DNA of 64,000 nt from SZUA-36 sp963753105 (GCA_963753105.1 CAVWBD010000002.1:186001-250000), one strand, 5' to 3'; positions 11,431 to 20,904 are shown, counted from the stretch's first letter. Translations and numbers: made by a program. The notes: generated by a model not told the origin, from the sequence alone.

Positions 11431-11535
11431 ATGGATTCCATTGTCATTAAAAACTCCCCGTTCATGCAGACAGTTACGCACCACTCCATACAACGCCACT
11501 CACACCCAGGACCGGACTGGCATTTGCCATGCTGA
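11431..11535 (+). CDS. Possible 34-codon leader peptide before yrbG
   Basis: ATG at 11431 opens 34 codons rich in His and Ser (HHSIQRHSHPGPDWH). It stops at a TGA (11533-11535) that overlaps the ATG of the antiporter gene at 11529. The overlap could couple translation. A TATAAT sits at 11424-11429, too close to serve as promoter for this ATG. No homology known; may be chance. Confidence 0.2.
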   Translation: MDSIVIKNSPFMQTVTHHSIQRHSHPGPDWHLPC

Positions 11536-12518
11536 TAGCGATTATTCAGCTGGTTGCGGGTTTTCTGCTGCTGGTGTGGGGCGCCGACCGCCTCGTGGCC
11601 GGTGCGTCAGCAACGGCGCGTAACCTGGGTGTATCGCCGCTAATCATCGGCCTGACCATTATCGGCTTTGGTACCTCTGCACCGGAACTGGTTGTCTCCG
11701 CAGTTGCCACACTGAAGGGCAATGCCGGCCTGGCGGTTGGTAACGCCATCGGTTCAAATATAGCCAACATGGGTCTCGTGCTCGGAACCACGGCGCTGAT
11801 ATTCCCGCTACGTCTTGAATCCACGGCGCTGAAGCGTGAATACCCGATGCTGCTGCTAATCATGCTGGCCTGCTTCCTGATGGCGCTCAACGGCGGTTAC
11901 AGCCGCCTCGAAGGTGTGACTTTACTGGTCTTCCTGCTGCTGGTGGTCATCTGGATTATCCGCATCGGATTACAACGGCCGCTTTCCGATCCACTGGCAG
12001 AAGAATTCGATGCAGAGATACCCAAGAACGTTCCTACCAAGGTAGCCCTGTTCTGGCTGACAATCGGTCTGATCGTATTGCCCGTAAGCTCGACCTTCCT
12101 GGTCGACGGCGCCATCACGATTGCACGTATCCTGGGGGTAAGCGACACCGTCATCGGCCTGACCATCGTCGCGTTGGGAACCAGCCTGCCGGAACTGGCG
12201 ACAGCGATTACCGCGGCCCTGAACAGGGAAGATGACCTGGCAATTGGCAATATCATCGGCTCCAACATGTTCAACCTCCTGGGTGTGCTCGGTATCTCGG
12301 CTACCATCAAGCCCGTCGTACTGCTGCCCATATTTCTCGCACGTGATTTTCCGGCCATGTTCCTGATCACGGGCGCGCTGTACCTGATGGCGTCGGACTT
12401 CCGGGGGCCCGGCCGTATCGGCAGACGCTCCGGCGGTCTGTTACTGGCCATGTTTATCGGTTACATGGTGCTGGTCTGGATGACCTCGGCTCGTGTGGAA
12501 TTACCACTGCTCGGCTGA
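11529..12518 (+). CDS. yrbG: Calcium/sodium antiporter (CaCA family, YrbG)
   Basis: Inner-membrane cation exchanger of 329 residues with ~10 membrane helices in two inverted halves. Each half carries the alpha-repeat signature: GFGTSAPELVVS (~47-58) with AIGSNIANMG, and ALGTSLPELATA (~212-223) with IIGSNMFNLLG. The acidic residues in these repeats bind the cation. First gene of the conserved yrbG–kdsD–kdsC–lptCAB block; physiological role in LPS biogenesis is not established. 61 bases separate it from kdsD. Confidence 0.9.
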   Translation: MLIAIIQLVAGFLLLVWGADRLVAGASATARNLGVSPLIIGLTIIGFGTSAPELVVSAVATLKGNAGLAVGNAIGSNIANMGLVLGTTALIFPLRLESTALKREYPMLLLIMLACFLMALNGGYSRLEGVTLLVFLLLVVIWIIRIGLQRPLSDPLAEEFDAEIPKNVPTKVALFWLTIGLIVLPVSSTFLVDGAITIARILGVSDTVIGLTIVALGTSLPELATAITAALNREDDLAIGNIIGSNMFNLLGVLGISATIKPVVLLPIFLARDFPAMFLITGALYLMASDFRGPGRIGRRSGGLLLAMFIGYMVLVWMTSARVELPLLG

Positions 12519-12546
12519 GGCGCCGGGCGTTGAAGCTGACAGTCCA

Positions 12547-12573
12547 TTGCTTTTGATCAATTCGGGTTAGAAT
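12547..12573 (+). promoter_or_regulatory. Candidate promoter for kdsD
   Basis: TTGCTT, 15-base spacer, TAGAAT at 12568-12573. The -10 ends six bases before the kdsD ATG (12580), so a transcript from it would be leaderless or nearly so. The region also lacks a good ribosome binding site. Candidate only. Confidence 0.3.
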
Positions 12574-12579
12574 ACGTCT

Positions 12580-13551
12580 ATGGATAGTCATGCCCTGAAA
12601 AACCTGGCCCGCGAGGTCGTCAGAACAGAAGCCACGGCGGTCGCCCGGCTGGTTGATTTCATTGACGATAGTTTCGTAGCCGCCTGCCAGGCCATACTCG
12701 GTTGCAAGGGCAGAATCGTCGTGCTCGGAATGGGCAAATCAGGGTATATCGCCGGCAAAATTGCGGCCACACTGGCCAGCACTGGCACCCCGGCATTTTT
12801 TGTCCATCCTGCCGAAGCCTCCCATGGCGACCTGGGTATGATCACCTCGGATGACGTGGTGCTGGTCCTGTCCAATTCCGGTGAGACTGATGAAGTCCGG
12901 CAGATTCTGCCGTTGTTAAAACGGCTGGGTGTCGGGATTATCGCCATGACCGGCAATGCCGAGTCATCACTGGCCAACCACGCAGACGTGCACCTTAATG
13001 TCGAGGTACAGTCCGAGGCCTGCCCGCTGGGCCTGGCACCCACCTCCAGCACCACGGCGGCCCTGGTCATGGGCGATGCGCTGGCTGTTTCCTTATTGCA
13101 AACCCGCGGTTTCACGGCGGAAGACTTTGCTCGATCCCACCCCGCCGGACAGCTTGGTAAACGCCTGCTGCTGCACATCCAGGATGTCATGCACAGCGGC
13201 GAAGAAATGCCAGTTATTCCAGCAGACGCAAGCCTGTCAGATGCCATCCTGGAAATGACAAAAAAACGCCTGGGTATGGTTGCGATTACCGACAAAGAAC
13301 TACGGGTTTCGGGTGTTTTTACCGATGGCGACCTGCGCCGGACCCTGGAGAAGCCAATCGACCCGCGCAACGTGACCATGGGTGAGTTGATGACCCCCAG
13401 GGGTAAAACCATACATCCACAGGCACTGGCAGCAGAAGCAGTCAAGATGATGCAGGAATACAAGATACAGGGCCTGCTGGTCACCGATGACGAACGCCGT
13501 CTGCTGGGTGTGCTGAATTTCAACGACCTGTTGCAGGCGGGGGTCGTCTGA
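12580..13551 (+). CDS. kdsD: Arabinose-5-phosphate isomerase KdsD
   Basis: Interconverts ribulose 5-phosphate and arabinose 5-phosphate, the first step to the Kdo sugar of LPS. 323 residues: SIS domain (~40-175) with GMGKSGYIAGKIAATLASTG and SNSGETDEV, then paired CBS domains (~205-320; VMHSGEEMPVI.., GVFTDGDLRR.., GVLNFNDLLQAG). The stop abuts the kdsC ATG (TGAATG), so the two are translated together. Confidence 0.94.
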   Translation: MDSHALKNLAREVVRTEATAVARLVDFIDDSFVAACQAILGCKGRIVVLGMGKSGYIAGKIAATLASTGTPAFFVHPAEASHGDLGMITSDDVVLVLSNSGETDEVRQILPLLKRLGVGIIAMTGNAESSLANHADVHLNVEVQSEACPLGLAPTSSTTAALVMGDALAVSLLQTRGFTAEDFARSHPAGQLGKRLLLHIQDVMHSGEEMPVIPADASLSDAILEMTKKRLGMVAITDKELRVSGVFTDGDLRRTLEKPIDPRNVTMGELMTPRGKTIHPQALAAEAVKMMQEYKIQGLLVTDDERRLLGVLNFNDLLQAGVV

Positions 13552-14091
13552 ATGACCACGATGGATGCAGCACTCCGTGAACGCGCAGCCAATGTGCGTC
13601 TGTTGATCCTCGATGTCGATGGTGTCCTGACAGATGGCAAGCTGTACCTGGATCATGCGGGTAACGAACTGAAAGCCTTCAGCGCCCGGGACGGTCTCGG
13701 GATCAAGGTGCTGCAGCGCTGTGGTATCGAAGTCGCCGTCATCACCGGCAGGGTGTCAGAACCGGTGACGCACCGTGCAGCAGAGCTGGGTATCGAGCAT
13801 GTTTACCAGGGCCGTGAGCGCAAGCTGAGTGCATTCCTGGAACTGCTGGAGAAAACCGGTCTTGATCCCGGGCAAACCTGTTTCGCGGGTGACGACTGGA
13901 TTGATTTACCCGTCATGCTCAGGGCCGGCCTGGCCGTTGCGGTGGCGGATGCTGAAGAACGTGTCAAGCAGCAGGCCCACTGGATAACCAGGCGCAATGG
14001 CGGCCATGGCGCTGTCAGGGAAATCTGTAACCTGATCCTGGCCGCGCAAGATAAAGAACAAGCCGTGCTGGATGATATCCTCGCCCCATGA
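13552..14091 (+). CDS. kdsC: 3-deoxy-D-manno-octulosonate 8-phosphate phosphatase KdsC
   Basis: Releases phosphate from Kdo 8-phosphate to give Kdo. 179-residue HAD enzyme without a cap domain: nucleophile motif LILDVDGVLTDG (~18-29), ITGR (~65-68), conserved Lys in RERKLSAF, and GDDWIDLPVM (~109-118). ATG 13552 directly follows the kdsD stop; a second ATG three codons in is an alternative. Overlaps lptC by four bases (ATGA). Confidence 0.94.
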   Translation: MTTMDAALRERAANVRLLILDVDGVLTDGKLYLDHAGNELKAFSARDGLGIKVLQRCGIEVAVITGRVSEPVTHRAAELGIEHVYQGRERKLSAFLELLEKTGLDPGQTCFAGDDWIDLPVMLRAGLAVAVADAEERVKQQAHWITRRNGGHGAVREICNLILAAQDKEQAVLDDILAP

Positions 14092-14654
14092 TTACCAGGA
14101 AAACACGGCGTGGAATCATTTTCCTGGTAATCCTGACAACGGTCAGTTTCTGGGCCGGCCGCAAACAGGACATTGATATCCAGCAACCCGTTTCAGGTCT
14201 TGATCCCAGGCTGAATTATGTGCTGCGCGATTTTGAATTGCAGTTTTTTGATGAAAACGGGAAAGCGACCGTCAATTTGCGCGCTCCGCTACTACGCAAT
14301 GACCCGGCAAAACAAATGGGTACGATTGAAAAACCGGTATTCAAGTTGGTCCAGCCCGGCATGGTGTGGAACCTGACCTCCGATTCAGCTACCGTGACGG
14401 CCGACAAGGAGTATGTCCACTTGTCCGGCAAGGTCAACATACTGAGGCATGAACAGTTGACCGGGAACCTGGCGGAACTCAATACCGAAGAAGTACTGAT
14501 CGAGGTGACACCGCAGACGGCCAGTACCGATGAGCCTGTCAGTATTTTCGACGGCTACAACCAGGTCAATGCCATCGGTCTTGACCTGGACATGAAAACC
14601 GATACATTTAAGCTGAAGCAACAGGTTGAAGCGACATATGCAGTCAATTATTGA
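14088..14654 (+). CDS. lptC: LPS export protein LptC
   Basis: Bitopic inner-membrane protein linking the LptB2FG transporter to periplasmic LptA in the LPS bridge. 188 residues: one N-terminal membrane helix (~8-23, GIIFLVILTTVSFWAG), then a periplasmic beta-jellyroll (DYVLRDFELQFFDENGK-type opening, VHLSGKVNILRH, NQVNAIGLDLDM). Start overlaps the kdsC stop; lptA follows at once. Confidence 0.9.
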   Translation: MITRKTRRGIIFLVILTTVSFWAGRKQDIDIQQPVSGLDPRLNYVLRDFELQFFDENGKATVNLRAPLLRNDPAKQMGTIEKPVFKLVQPGMVWNLTSDSATVTADKEYVHLSGKVNILRHEQLTGNLAELNTEEVLIEVTPQTASTDEPVSIFDGYNQVNAIGLDLDMKTDTFKLKQQVEATYAVNY

Positions 14655-15256
14655 GATGGCTTCCAGAAAACAACTCGCCACCCGGATCAGCCTCTGGTTG
14701 TGTCTATGCCTGTCCTGCGTGAGCCTGCCCGTCGTGGCGCTTGAGTCTGACCGGCAACAACCGCTCGAGGTCAACGCCAATTCGACTGACGGCACCCTCG
14801 GTGACGGTATTACCACGCTGCGTGGCGAAGTGGATATCCGCCAGGGAACATTGCACATAACGTGCCGAAGAAGCCGAGGTCAGCAAGGTGGACGGCCGTG
14901 TCAATGCCCTGACCTTCCGGGGCAAACCGGCTTTTCTTGAACAGGAAATAGAAGAACAGGGCCTGGTCCAGGCCACGGCACAGGTCATTCATTACCAGGT
15001 CGCCAACGGGATCGTGATCCTGACAGGTGAGGCGGACGTTAAACACCCGCAATACCAGATCTCCGGTGAAGTATTGACCTATGACCTGAACATTCAGCAC
15101 TTCAAAGGCAGCGCAGATGATAACGGCAATGGCAGGATTCATATCCGCCTCGACCCGGAAGTCATCGACGAGAACCTGCAAGAGAAGAATCCGGAAAGCA
15201 GCGGCGAACAAACCGCTGAAGAAAATCCAGACACAGCAAAACCCGACAGGCCCTAA
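14638..15256 (+). CDS. lptA: LPS transport periplasmic protein LptA (apparent frameshift)
   Basis: Periplasmic OstA-fold protein that polymerises into the LPS bridge. A signal peptide (LWLCLCLSCVSLPVVA-LE) precedes QQPLEVNANSTDGTLGDGITTLRGEVDIRQGTLHIT in one frame. The continuation AEEAEVSKVDGRVNALTFRG.. to a TAA at 15254-15256 is in another. Removing one base at 14861-14864 joins them into a ~200-residue LptA. The gene is essential in most gammaproteobacteria, so a sequence error is likelier than decay. ATG 14656, just after the lptC stop, is an alternative start. Confidence 0.85.
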
Positions 15257-15257
15257 C

Positions 15258-15977
15258 ATGCTTAAAGCCATTAACCTGCACAAGTCCTATCGCAAGAAAG
15301 AGGTTGTGCGTGGCGTCAACATCGAGGTGGAACCGGGCCAGGTAGTGGGTCTGCTGGGCCCCAATGGCGCCGGCAAGACGACCTGTTTCTACATGATCGT
15401 CGGGCTGATCCCGACCGATGAGGGCAACATCACGGTCGATGACGTGGACATCACCCACAAACCGGTGAATGTACGCTCCGGGCTCGGGGTTGGTTATTTG
15501 CCACAGGAAGCCTCCGTTTTCCGCAAGCTGTCGGTGCGTGACAATATCCTGGCCATCCTCGAACTGCGCCGTGACCTGGATATCAACAGCCGCAACGAAA
15601 TACTGCAGACGCTGATGGAAGAACTGGGCGTGGCCCACCTCGCCGAGCAGATGGGCCAGGTTTTGTCCGGTGGTGAGCGACGCAGGGTCGAAATTGCCCG
15701 CGCCCTTGCCGCCAGGCCGAGGTTTATCCTGCTGGACGAACCTTTTGCCGGTATTGATCCCATTTCGGTCAGGGAAATCCAGGAAATCATCAAGCACCTG
15801 ACCAGCCAGGATATCGGGGTGCTGATCACCGATCACAACGTGCGCGAAATGCTCGGTATCTGTCACCACGCATATATCCTGAACAAAGGACAGGTGCTCG
15901 CCGAGGGCAACGCCGAGACCATCCTGGCCAACGAAGAGGTGCGCGAGGTCTACCTGGGTAACGAGTTCCGCCTCTGA
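15258..15977 (+). CDS. lptB: LPS export ABC transporter ATPase LptB
   Basis: Cytoplasmic ATPase that powers LPS extraction by LptFG. 239 residues with Walker A GPNGAGKTT (~37-45), signature LSGGERRRVEIARAL (~141), Walker B FILLDEPFAGIDP (~160) and the switch His in DHNVRE. ATG at 15258, one base after the lptA stop. Its permease partners LptF/LptG are usually elsewhere on the chromosome; here candidates lie at 31277-33422. Confidence 0.95.
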   Translation: MLKAINLHKSYRKKEVVRGVNIEVEPGQVVGLLGPNGAGKTTCFYMIVGLIPTDEGNITVDDVDITHKPVNVRSGLGVGYLPQEASVFRKLSVRDNILAILELRRDLDINSRNEILQTLMEELGVAHLAEQMGQVLSGGERRRVEIARALAARPRFILLDEPFAGIDPISVREIQEIIKHLTSQDIGVLITDHNVREMLGICHHAYILNKGQVLAEGNAETILANEEVREVYLGNEFRL

Positions 15978-16001
15978 TGCCAGTACACCCGCATTTCGAT
16001 C

Positions 16002-17459
16002 ATGGCTAGCCCCTCTCTACAACTCCGGCTGACACAAAAACTGGCGTTAGCCCCGCAGTTGCAGCAGGCGATCCGCCTGCTGCAATTAAACCGCATTGAA
16101 CTACGTGACCACGTCCAGGAACTGCTCGATGCCAACCCATTACTGGAGCGTGATGAGAGTGAGCCACAGGCCGACGAGGGGCAGGAAAAAGTATCCCTTG
16201 AGTCCCAGATGGCGGAAACCCGCAAGTCCGAGAATGCCGAGGAGTACTCCAGTGGCGATTTCGAACAGGACCAGTGGCAGGTAGAAACCGGACAATGGAC
16301 CGACTCCACAGCCTGGTCGGATGACTTTCCTGAGCGCCAGATAGCAGACAACAGTGATGCAGCGTTGCGCGAGCATTTACTGGCACAGATTCGCCTGGCC
16401 CATTTCAGCGATCTGGATGCCGCCATTGCAACTGCCATCGTGTTCGCACTGGATGACGATGGTTTCCTGGCGGATTCCATCCCCGATATACGCACGAGCC
16501 TGCTGCCCGAAGTCCGGGTCGAGGAAGATGAGGTCATCGCCGTCCTGCACCGTGTTCAACGCCTGGAGCCTGTCGGTGTGGCCAGCCGAAGCCCGGGGGA
16601 GTGCATCCGCATCCAGTTACGCGCACAACCAGCCGGGACACCCGGTATTGACATCGCGCTGCGGCTGGTCCGTGATCACCTGAAGCTCGTCGCAGACAAC
16701 GACTACGAAAACATGATGCGTGAAACCGGTGCTGATGCTGACAAGCTGAAGCAGGCACTGGAATTGATCAGGAGCCTGGAACCGCGTCCCGGGGCCCGCT
16801 ATGACAACCGTCGCGATGAATACCTGGTGCCCGACGTTTATGTACGTCTTGACGGCGACAAGTGGGTGACCACGCTGAGCCCGGACGCCAACCCCAGCCT
16901 GCGCCTGAACAAGTATTATATTTCGCTGTTACGGAAATCCGGTGGCAAGGATGCAGAATACCTGCGTGGGCGGCTGCAGGAAGCGCGCTGGCTGTTGTCC
17001 AGCCTGGAACTGCGTAACCAGACACTGCTGAAAGTTTCCCAGTGCATCGTGGATACCCAACAGGGTTTTTTGACAGACGGCGAAATTGCCATGCAACCGC
17101 TGATACTGAAGGATGTCGCTGACCAGGTTGGCGTGCATGAATCGACCGTTTCCAGGGCTACCACGCGCAAGTACATGCTGACCCCCAGGGGAATCTTTGA
17201 ACTCAAGTATTTTTTCTCGAGCCACGTGCGCACCACCTCCGGCGGCGCTGTCAGCGCGACAGCCACCAAGGCCCGGATCCAGGTGCTGATTGAAAATGAA
17301 CCACCAAAACAGCCTTTGAGCGACCAGGAAATTTCGCAGCTGCTGCGTGATACTGGAATTTGCGCAGCCCGCCGTACGGTCGCCAAGTACCGCGAAGCCA
17401 TCGGTATCGGTTCATCCAGTGAACGTCGCCGCGCTTATCGCAGAACTGCTGATTTCTGA
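16002..17459 (+). CDS. rpoN: RNA polymerase sigma-54 factor RpoN
   Basis: Sigma factor for -24/-12 promoters, requiring AAA+ activators. 485 residues: Gln/Leu-rich activator-interaction region I (LRLTQKLALAPQLQQAIRLLQLNRIELRDH), acidic region II (~50-110), core-binding domain, HTH region (VGVHESTVSRATTRKYMLTPRG) and the C-terminal RpoN box ARRTVAKYRE (~462-471). Twenty-four bases after lptB, the conserved gammaproteobacterial order. Confidence 0.96.
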   Translation: MASPSLQLRLTQKLALAPQLQQAIRLLQLNRIELRDHVQELLDANPLLERDESEPQADEGQEKVSLESQMAETRKSENAEEYSSGDFEQDQWQVETGQWTDSTAWSDDFPERQIADNSDAALREHLLAQIRLAHFSDLDAAIATAIVFALDDDGFLADSIPDIRTSLLPEVRVEEDEVIAVLHRVQRLEPVGVASRSPGECIRIQLRAQPAGTPGIDIALRLVRDHLKLVADNDYENMMRETGADADKLKQALELIRSLEPRPGARYDNRRDEYLVPDVYVRLDGDKWVTTLSPDANPSLRLNKYYISLLRKSGGKDAEYLRGRLQEARWLLSSLELRNQTLLKVSQCIVDTQQGFLTDGEIAMQPLILKDVADQVGVHESTVSRATTRKYMLTPRGIFELKYFFSSHVRTTSGGAVSATATKARIQVLIENEPPKQPLSDQEISQLLRDTGICAARRTVAKYREAIGIGSSSERRRAYRRTADF

Positions 17460-17654
17460 GTCCGAACGATAGCAAATTCGATATTCCATGTATAAACTGT
17501 AAGTATGTGGCACGCAATCAATGCTGGCGAGTGACGGAAATCGCGTGCGCCAGGTTTACCCCCCGTTTTTCAAATGCAGTGTGGCACCCCATTGAGGTGT
17601 GCCAGACTGGCCTTACATTAACCAGTAAGGATCGGACAAAAAAGGAGAAGGTTG

Positions 17655-17984
17655 ATGCAGATAAATATTACCGGACACCATGTTGAGGTCACGCCTGCGC
17701 TGCGTGCCTATGTCACCGAAAAAATGCAAAAACTCGAACGCCATTTTGACCAGGTAAGTTTGATAAACGTTATCCTGAACGTGGAAAAGTTGCAGCACCA
17801 GGCCGAGGCCACTGTCAACGCCGGCCGGCGCACGATCTTCGCTGCCGAAACCGCAAAGGACATGTACGCTTCTATCGACAAGCTGACCGACAAGCTGGAC
17901 CGCCAGGTACGCCGGTACAAGGACCGCATCACCGCCCACCACCATGTCAAACATGATGCCGTGGATACGGGTGACGGTTCCTGA
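17655..17984 (+). CDS. hpf: Ribosome hibernation promoting factor (short HPF/RaiA family)
   Basis: Binds the 30S subunit in the mRNA/tRNA channel to form inactive ribosomes in stationary phase. 109 residues, the short form: MQINITGHHVEVTPALRAYVTEKMQKLERHF, then a basic helix (KLTDKLDRQVRRYKDRI). ATG 17655 is preceded by AAAGGAGAAGG. The 195 bases upstream hold an imperfect inverted repeat at ~17580-17605 that may separate it from rpoN. Confidence 0.92.
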   Translation: MQINITGHHVEVTPALRAYVTEKMQKLERHFDQVSLINVILNVEKLQHQAEATVNAGRRTIFAAETAKDMYASIDKLTDKLDRQVRRYKDRITAHHHVKHDAVDTGDGS

Positions 17985-18027
17985 AGTCATCGCCCCAGAA
18001 CAATAATCACTGAATTGATCAACCACC

Positions 18028-18483
18028 ATGCTAGATAGTGATTTACTCAGTCCGCCCCGCATTCTTGCGGATGTAAGTATCAACAGCAAAAAGCGTTTGC
18101 TCGAGTTGATCAGCCTGACACTGGCCAAGAAGAACAAGGAGTTGAACTCCAGGGAAATCTTCCAGAGCCTTTGCGCCAGGGAACACCTGGGTAACACCAC
18201 GCTGGGCAATGGCGTCGCCATGCCCCATGGACGCATCAGCGGTACTGATGACGTCGAAGCCATTTTTTTACGGCTGCTCAAACCCCTGGCGCTGGAAGCC
18301 GAAGATGGCCAACCGGTTGACCTGGTATTTGCCCTGGTAATCCCGGAACAATGCACCGAAGACCATGCCAAGCTGTTGGAAAGCATCGTGGAACGCTTCA
18401 GCGACACCGGTTTCGTGGAGCAGCTTCGCAAGGCCGAAGACAACAATGAACTCTGGCAACTGCTTGCCAACCCGAACACGTGA
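18028..18483 (+). CDS. ptsN: Nitrogen-PTS EIIA component PtsN
   Basis: Phosphate acceptor of the nitrogen phosphotransferase system; regulates potassium and nitrogen metabolism by protein contacts. 151 residues. The phosphorylated His is in NGVAMPHGRI (~67-76), and the EDGQPVDLVFALVIPE strand is typical. Its stop overlaps the rapZ GTG (GTGA). Confidence 0.94.
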   Translation: MLDSDLLSPPRILADVSINSKKRLLELISLTLAKKNKELNSREIFQSLCAREHLGNTTLGNGVAMPHGRISGTDDVEAIFLRLLKPLALEAEDGQPVDLVFALVIPEQCTEDHAKLLESIVERFSDTGFVEQLRKAEDNNELWQLLANPNT

Positions 18484-19361
18484 AACCTGAAACAGACAAG
18501 CACGACCAGGACGTCATCATCGTCAGTGGCCGCTCAGGTGGTGGCAAATCTACCGCGCTGAATGCACTCGAGGACCTGGGGTATTACTGCATAGACAACC
18601 TGCCCGGGGTCATGCTGCCCTATTTTGGACCACAGATTTCCGCCAACCCCGAGCTGTACCGCAAGGTTGCACTCGGTATCGATGCACGCTCACGCGAATC
18701 CAATCTGCAGGTGGTGCTCGAATGGATGGCCTCACTGCGTGAAGCGGGTATTACCTGCAAACTGTTGTTCGTCACGGCGGAAAAACCCGTCCTGATCAAA
18801 CGCTTCAGTGAAACCCGCCGCCGCCACCCCCTGACCGGCAGCGACAAGGTACTGAGTGATGCCATCGACAAGGAGCAGGAGTTGCTGGAGCCGTTGCACC
18901 ACCAGGCAGACCAGGTGATCGATACCAGCAACACCAATATTCACCAACTCAGGCACCAGGTCTGGAAATTCGTTGACCAGAGTTCCAGCGGCCTGACCAT
19001 CGTATTGCAATCCTTCGCGTTCAAGGCGGGTGTACCGCAGGATGTCGATTTCATGTTCGATGCACGCATCCTGCCCAACCCGTACTGGGAAGATGAACTC
19101 AGGGAAATGACGGGCATGGATGAAGCCGTCAAGTCCTGGCTGGAGAAAGACCGTGATGTGCTGAAAATGACACGGGATATCCTGCACTTTATGAACACGT
19201 GGCTACCGGCTTTCCAGGAAACGCAACGCAGTTATGTCACCGTCGGTATCGGTTGCACGGGTGGCAAACACCGTTCGGTCTACCTGGCCGAGAAACTGGC
19301 TGTCTCGCTGGCCGCGGAGCATGAAAACGTGCAAGTGCACCACCGCGAGATCCCTTCCTGA
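18480..19361 (+). CDS. rapZ: RNase adapter protein RapZ
   Basis: In enteric bacteria RapZ binds the sRNA GlmZ and delivers it to RNase E, controlling glucosamine 6-phosphate synthase. 293 residues: Walker A SGRSGGGKSTAL (~15-26), DNLPGVMLP, and the conserved C-terminal RNA-binding domain with IGCTGGKHRSVYLAEKL (~258-274). GTG start inside the ptsN stop. No ptsO/npr gene follows before mgtE, unlike E. coli or Pseudomonas. Confidence 0.94.
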   Translation: MKPETDKHDQDVIIVSGRSGGGKSTALNALEDLGYYCIDNLPGVMLPYFGPQISANPELYRKVALGIDARSRESNLQVVLEWMASLREAGITCKLLFVTAEKPVLIKRFSETRRRHPLTGSDKVLSDAIDKEQELLEPLHHQADQVIDTSNTNIHQLRHQVWKFVDQSSSGLTIVLQSFAFKAGVPQDVDFMFDARILPNPYWEDELREMTGMDEAVKSWLEKDRDVLKMTRDILHFMNTWLPAFQETQRSYVTVGIGCTGGKHRSVYLAEKLAVSLAAEHENVQVHHREIPS

Positions 19362-19539
19362 CGCAGCAAGCCCGGTTGGTAATTTCCTCTTTTCGTTGTT
19401 GCCCGAGCCAGGCCCTGACAGCCCGGACTCAAAATTTCACTAACTCCGGCAGGCGACTTGGTACAATGTGCGCTTGAACCAGGCCCTCCTGATATAGACG
19501 GCCGCTTTTCACAAACTTGAGCAAAGGTTGGCGATAACG

Positions 19540-20904
19540 ATGCGTGAACACCAGCACGAAGAAAAAACAGCCCGTCACCTTGATCGATTGTCCGAAGCGC
19601 TGGACAGTGGTGTTCAGTCAAAGGTCGCAAAACTTCTCAACAGCCTGAACGGGGCCGAAATCGGTGATTTGCTGGAGTCCCTGCCCCAGAACAAGCGCCA
19701 GGTTGTGTGGGACATCGTCAAGGTCGACCTGGACGCCGACGTACTGGTCGAGGTTAACGATGAAGTACGCGCCGGCCTGATTCGCGACACCCCGCCCGAT
19801 GACCTGATCCAGGCCATGGGCGACCTGGACATCGATGACCTGGCAGACATCCTGAACGACCTGCCGGATACCGTGATCACGGAAGTGCTGCGCGTGATGG
19901 ACAGGCAGGACCGCGAGCGCCTGGCACAGGTCATGTCCTATCCGGAAGATTCCGCCGGCGGCCTGATGAACCCCGACGTGGTAACGGTGCGGCCTGACGT
20001 CACGCTGGATGTAGTTTTGCGCTACCTGCGTGTACGTGGTGAACTGCCCGAGGCCTTTGATCAACTGTTCGTGGTCAACCGCGCCGGCAAATACCTGGGA
20101 CAACTCAAGCTGTCCGATGTTTTGACCAAGGACCCGTCCAGCTCGGTTATGGAATTGATTGATCTGTCCACTGAAGCCATCCCGGTGGATATGTCCGCCA
20201 GAGAGGTGGCGATCGAGTTCGAACATGACGACCTGGTATCCGCGCCCGTCGTTGGCCCAGACGGCCTGTTGCTGGGCCGGATTACCATTGACGACGTGGT
20301 CGACGTGATCCGCGAAGAAGCCGACCACCTGGTGCTGACCTCAGCCGGCCTGGACGAAGAAGACGACATGTTCGCCCCGGTTGTCCAGTCTGCCCGGAGA
20401 CGCTGGGTGTGGCTGGGTGTCAACCTGATCACCGCGCTGATGGCGGCCGTCGTACTGTACGCCTTTCAGCCGACGCTGGATCAACTGGTTGAACTGGCAG
20501 TGTTGTTCCCGGTCGTCATGAGCATGGGCGGCATCGCCGGCACCCAAACACTGACACTGATGATCAGGGGCATGGCCACCGGGCAGGTCAGTGCCCGCAA
20601 CTCCATGGCGATCCTGAGGAAAGAACTCATGGTGGGTATTCTTAACGGCATCGTATTTTCGATCATTATCGCCGCCATTGCCTACATGTGGTATGGCAGC
20701 GCGGGACTGGGACTGGTGATGGCGGTTGCAATCATCATCAACCTGGTGGCCGGCGCCCTGGCCGGCGCCCTGATCCCGATTATCCTGAAGCGGATGTCCA
20801 TTGATCCGGCCCTCGCCGGCGGCGTTGTATTGACCACCGTGACCGATGTCATCGGCATCTTTGCGTTCATCGGTCTCGCCAGCTACGTATTGATCGTCCA
20901 ATAG
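19540..20904 (+). CDS. mgtE: Magnesium transporter MgtE
   Basis: Mg2+-gated Mg2+ channel. ~454 residues: cytoplasmic MgtE N domain (~15-120), two CBS domains (~130-250; MNPDVVTVRP, GRITIDDVVDVI), a connecting helix, then five membrane helices from ~280 with PVVMSMGGIAGTQTLTLMIRG and the pore aspartate near the end (VVLTTVTDVIGIFAF). ATG 19540 is chosen over a TTG at 19528. Its TAG stop (20902-20904) overlaps the end of the MITE-like repeat. A TGGTACAATGTGCGC box lies at 19459-19473 upstream. Confidence 0.92.
   Translation: MREHQHEEKTARHLDRLSEALDSGVQSKVAKLLNSLNGAEIGDLLESLPQNKRQVVWDIVKVDLDADVLVEVNDEVRAGLIRDTPPDDLIQAMGDLDIDDLADILNDLPDTVITEVLRVMDRQDRERLAQVMSYPEDSAGGLMNPDVVTVRPDVTLDVVLRYLRVRGELPEAFDQLFVVNRAGKYLGQLKLSDVLTKDPSSSVMELIDLSTEAIPVDMSAREVAIEFEHDDLVSAPVVGPDGLLLGRITIDDVVDVIREEADHLVLTSAGLDEEDDMFAPVVQSARRRWVWLGVNLITALMAAVVLYAFQPTLDQLVELAVLFPVVMSMGGIAGTQTLTLMIRGMATGQVSARNSMAILRKELMVGILNGIVFSIIIAAIAYMWYGSAGLGLVMAVAIIINLVAGALAGALIPIILKRMSIDPALAGGVVLTTVTDVIGIFAFIGLASYVLIVQ

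Noticed and set aside
12588..13640. 350-codon antisense frame over kdsD
   Set aside because: Composition is Ser/Arg/Pro-rich shadow of a confidently identified gene; no motif.
17508..17524. TGGCAC..TGCT resembling a sigma-54 promoter between rpoN and hpf
   Set aside because: The GG-to-GC spacing is two bases too long for a -24/-12 promoter.
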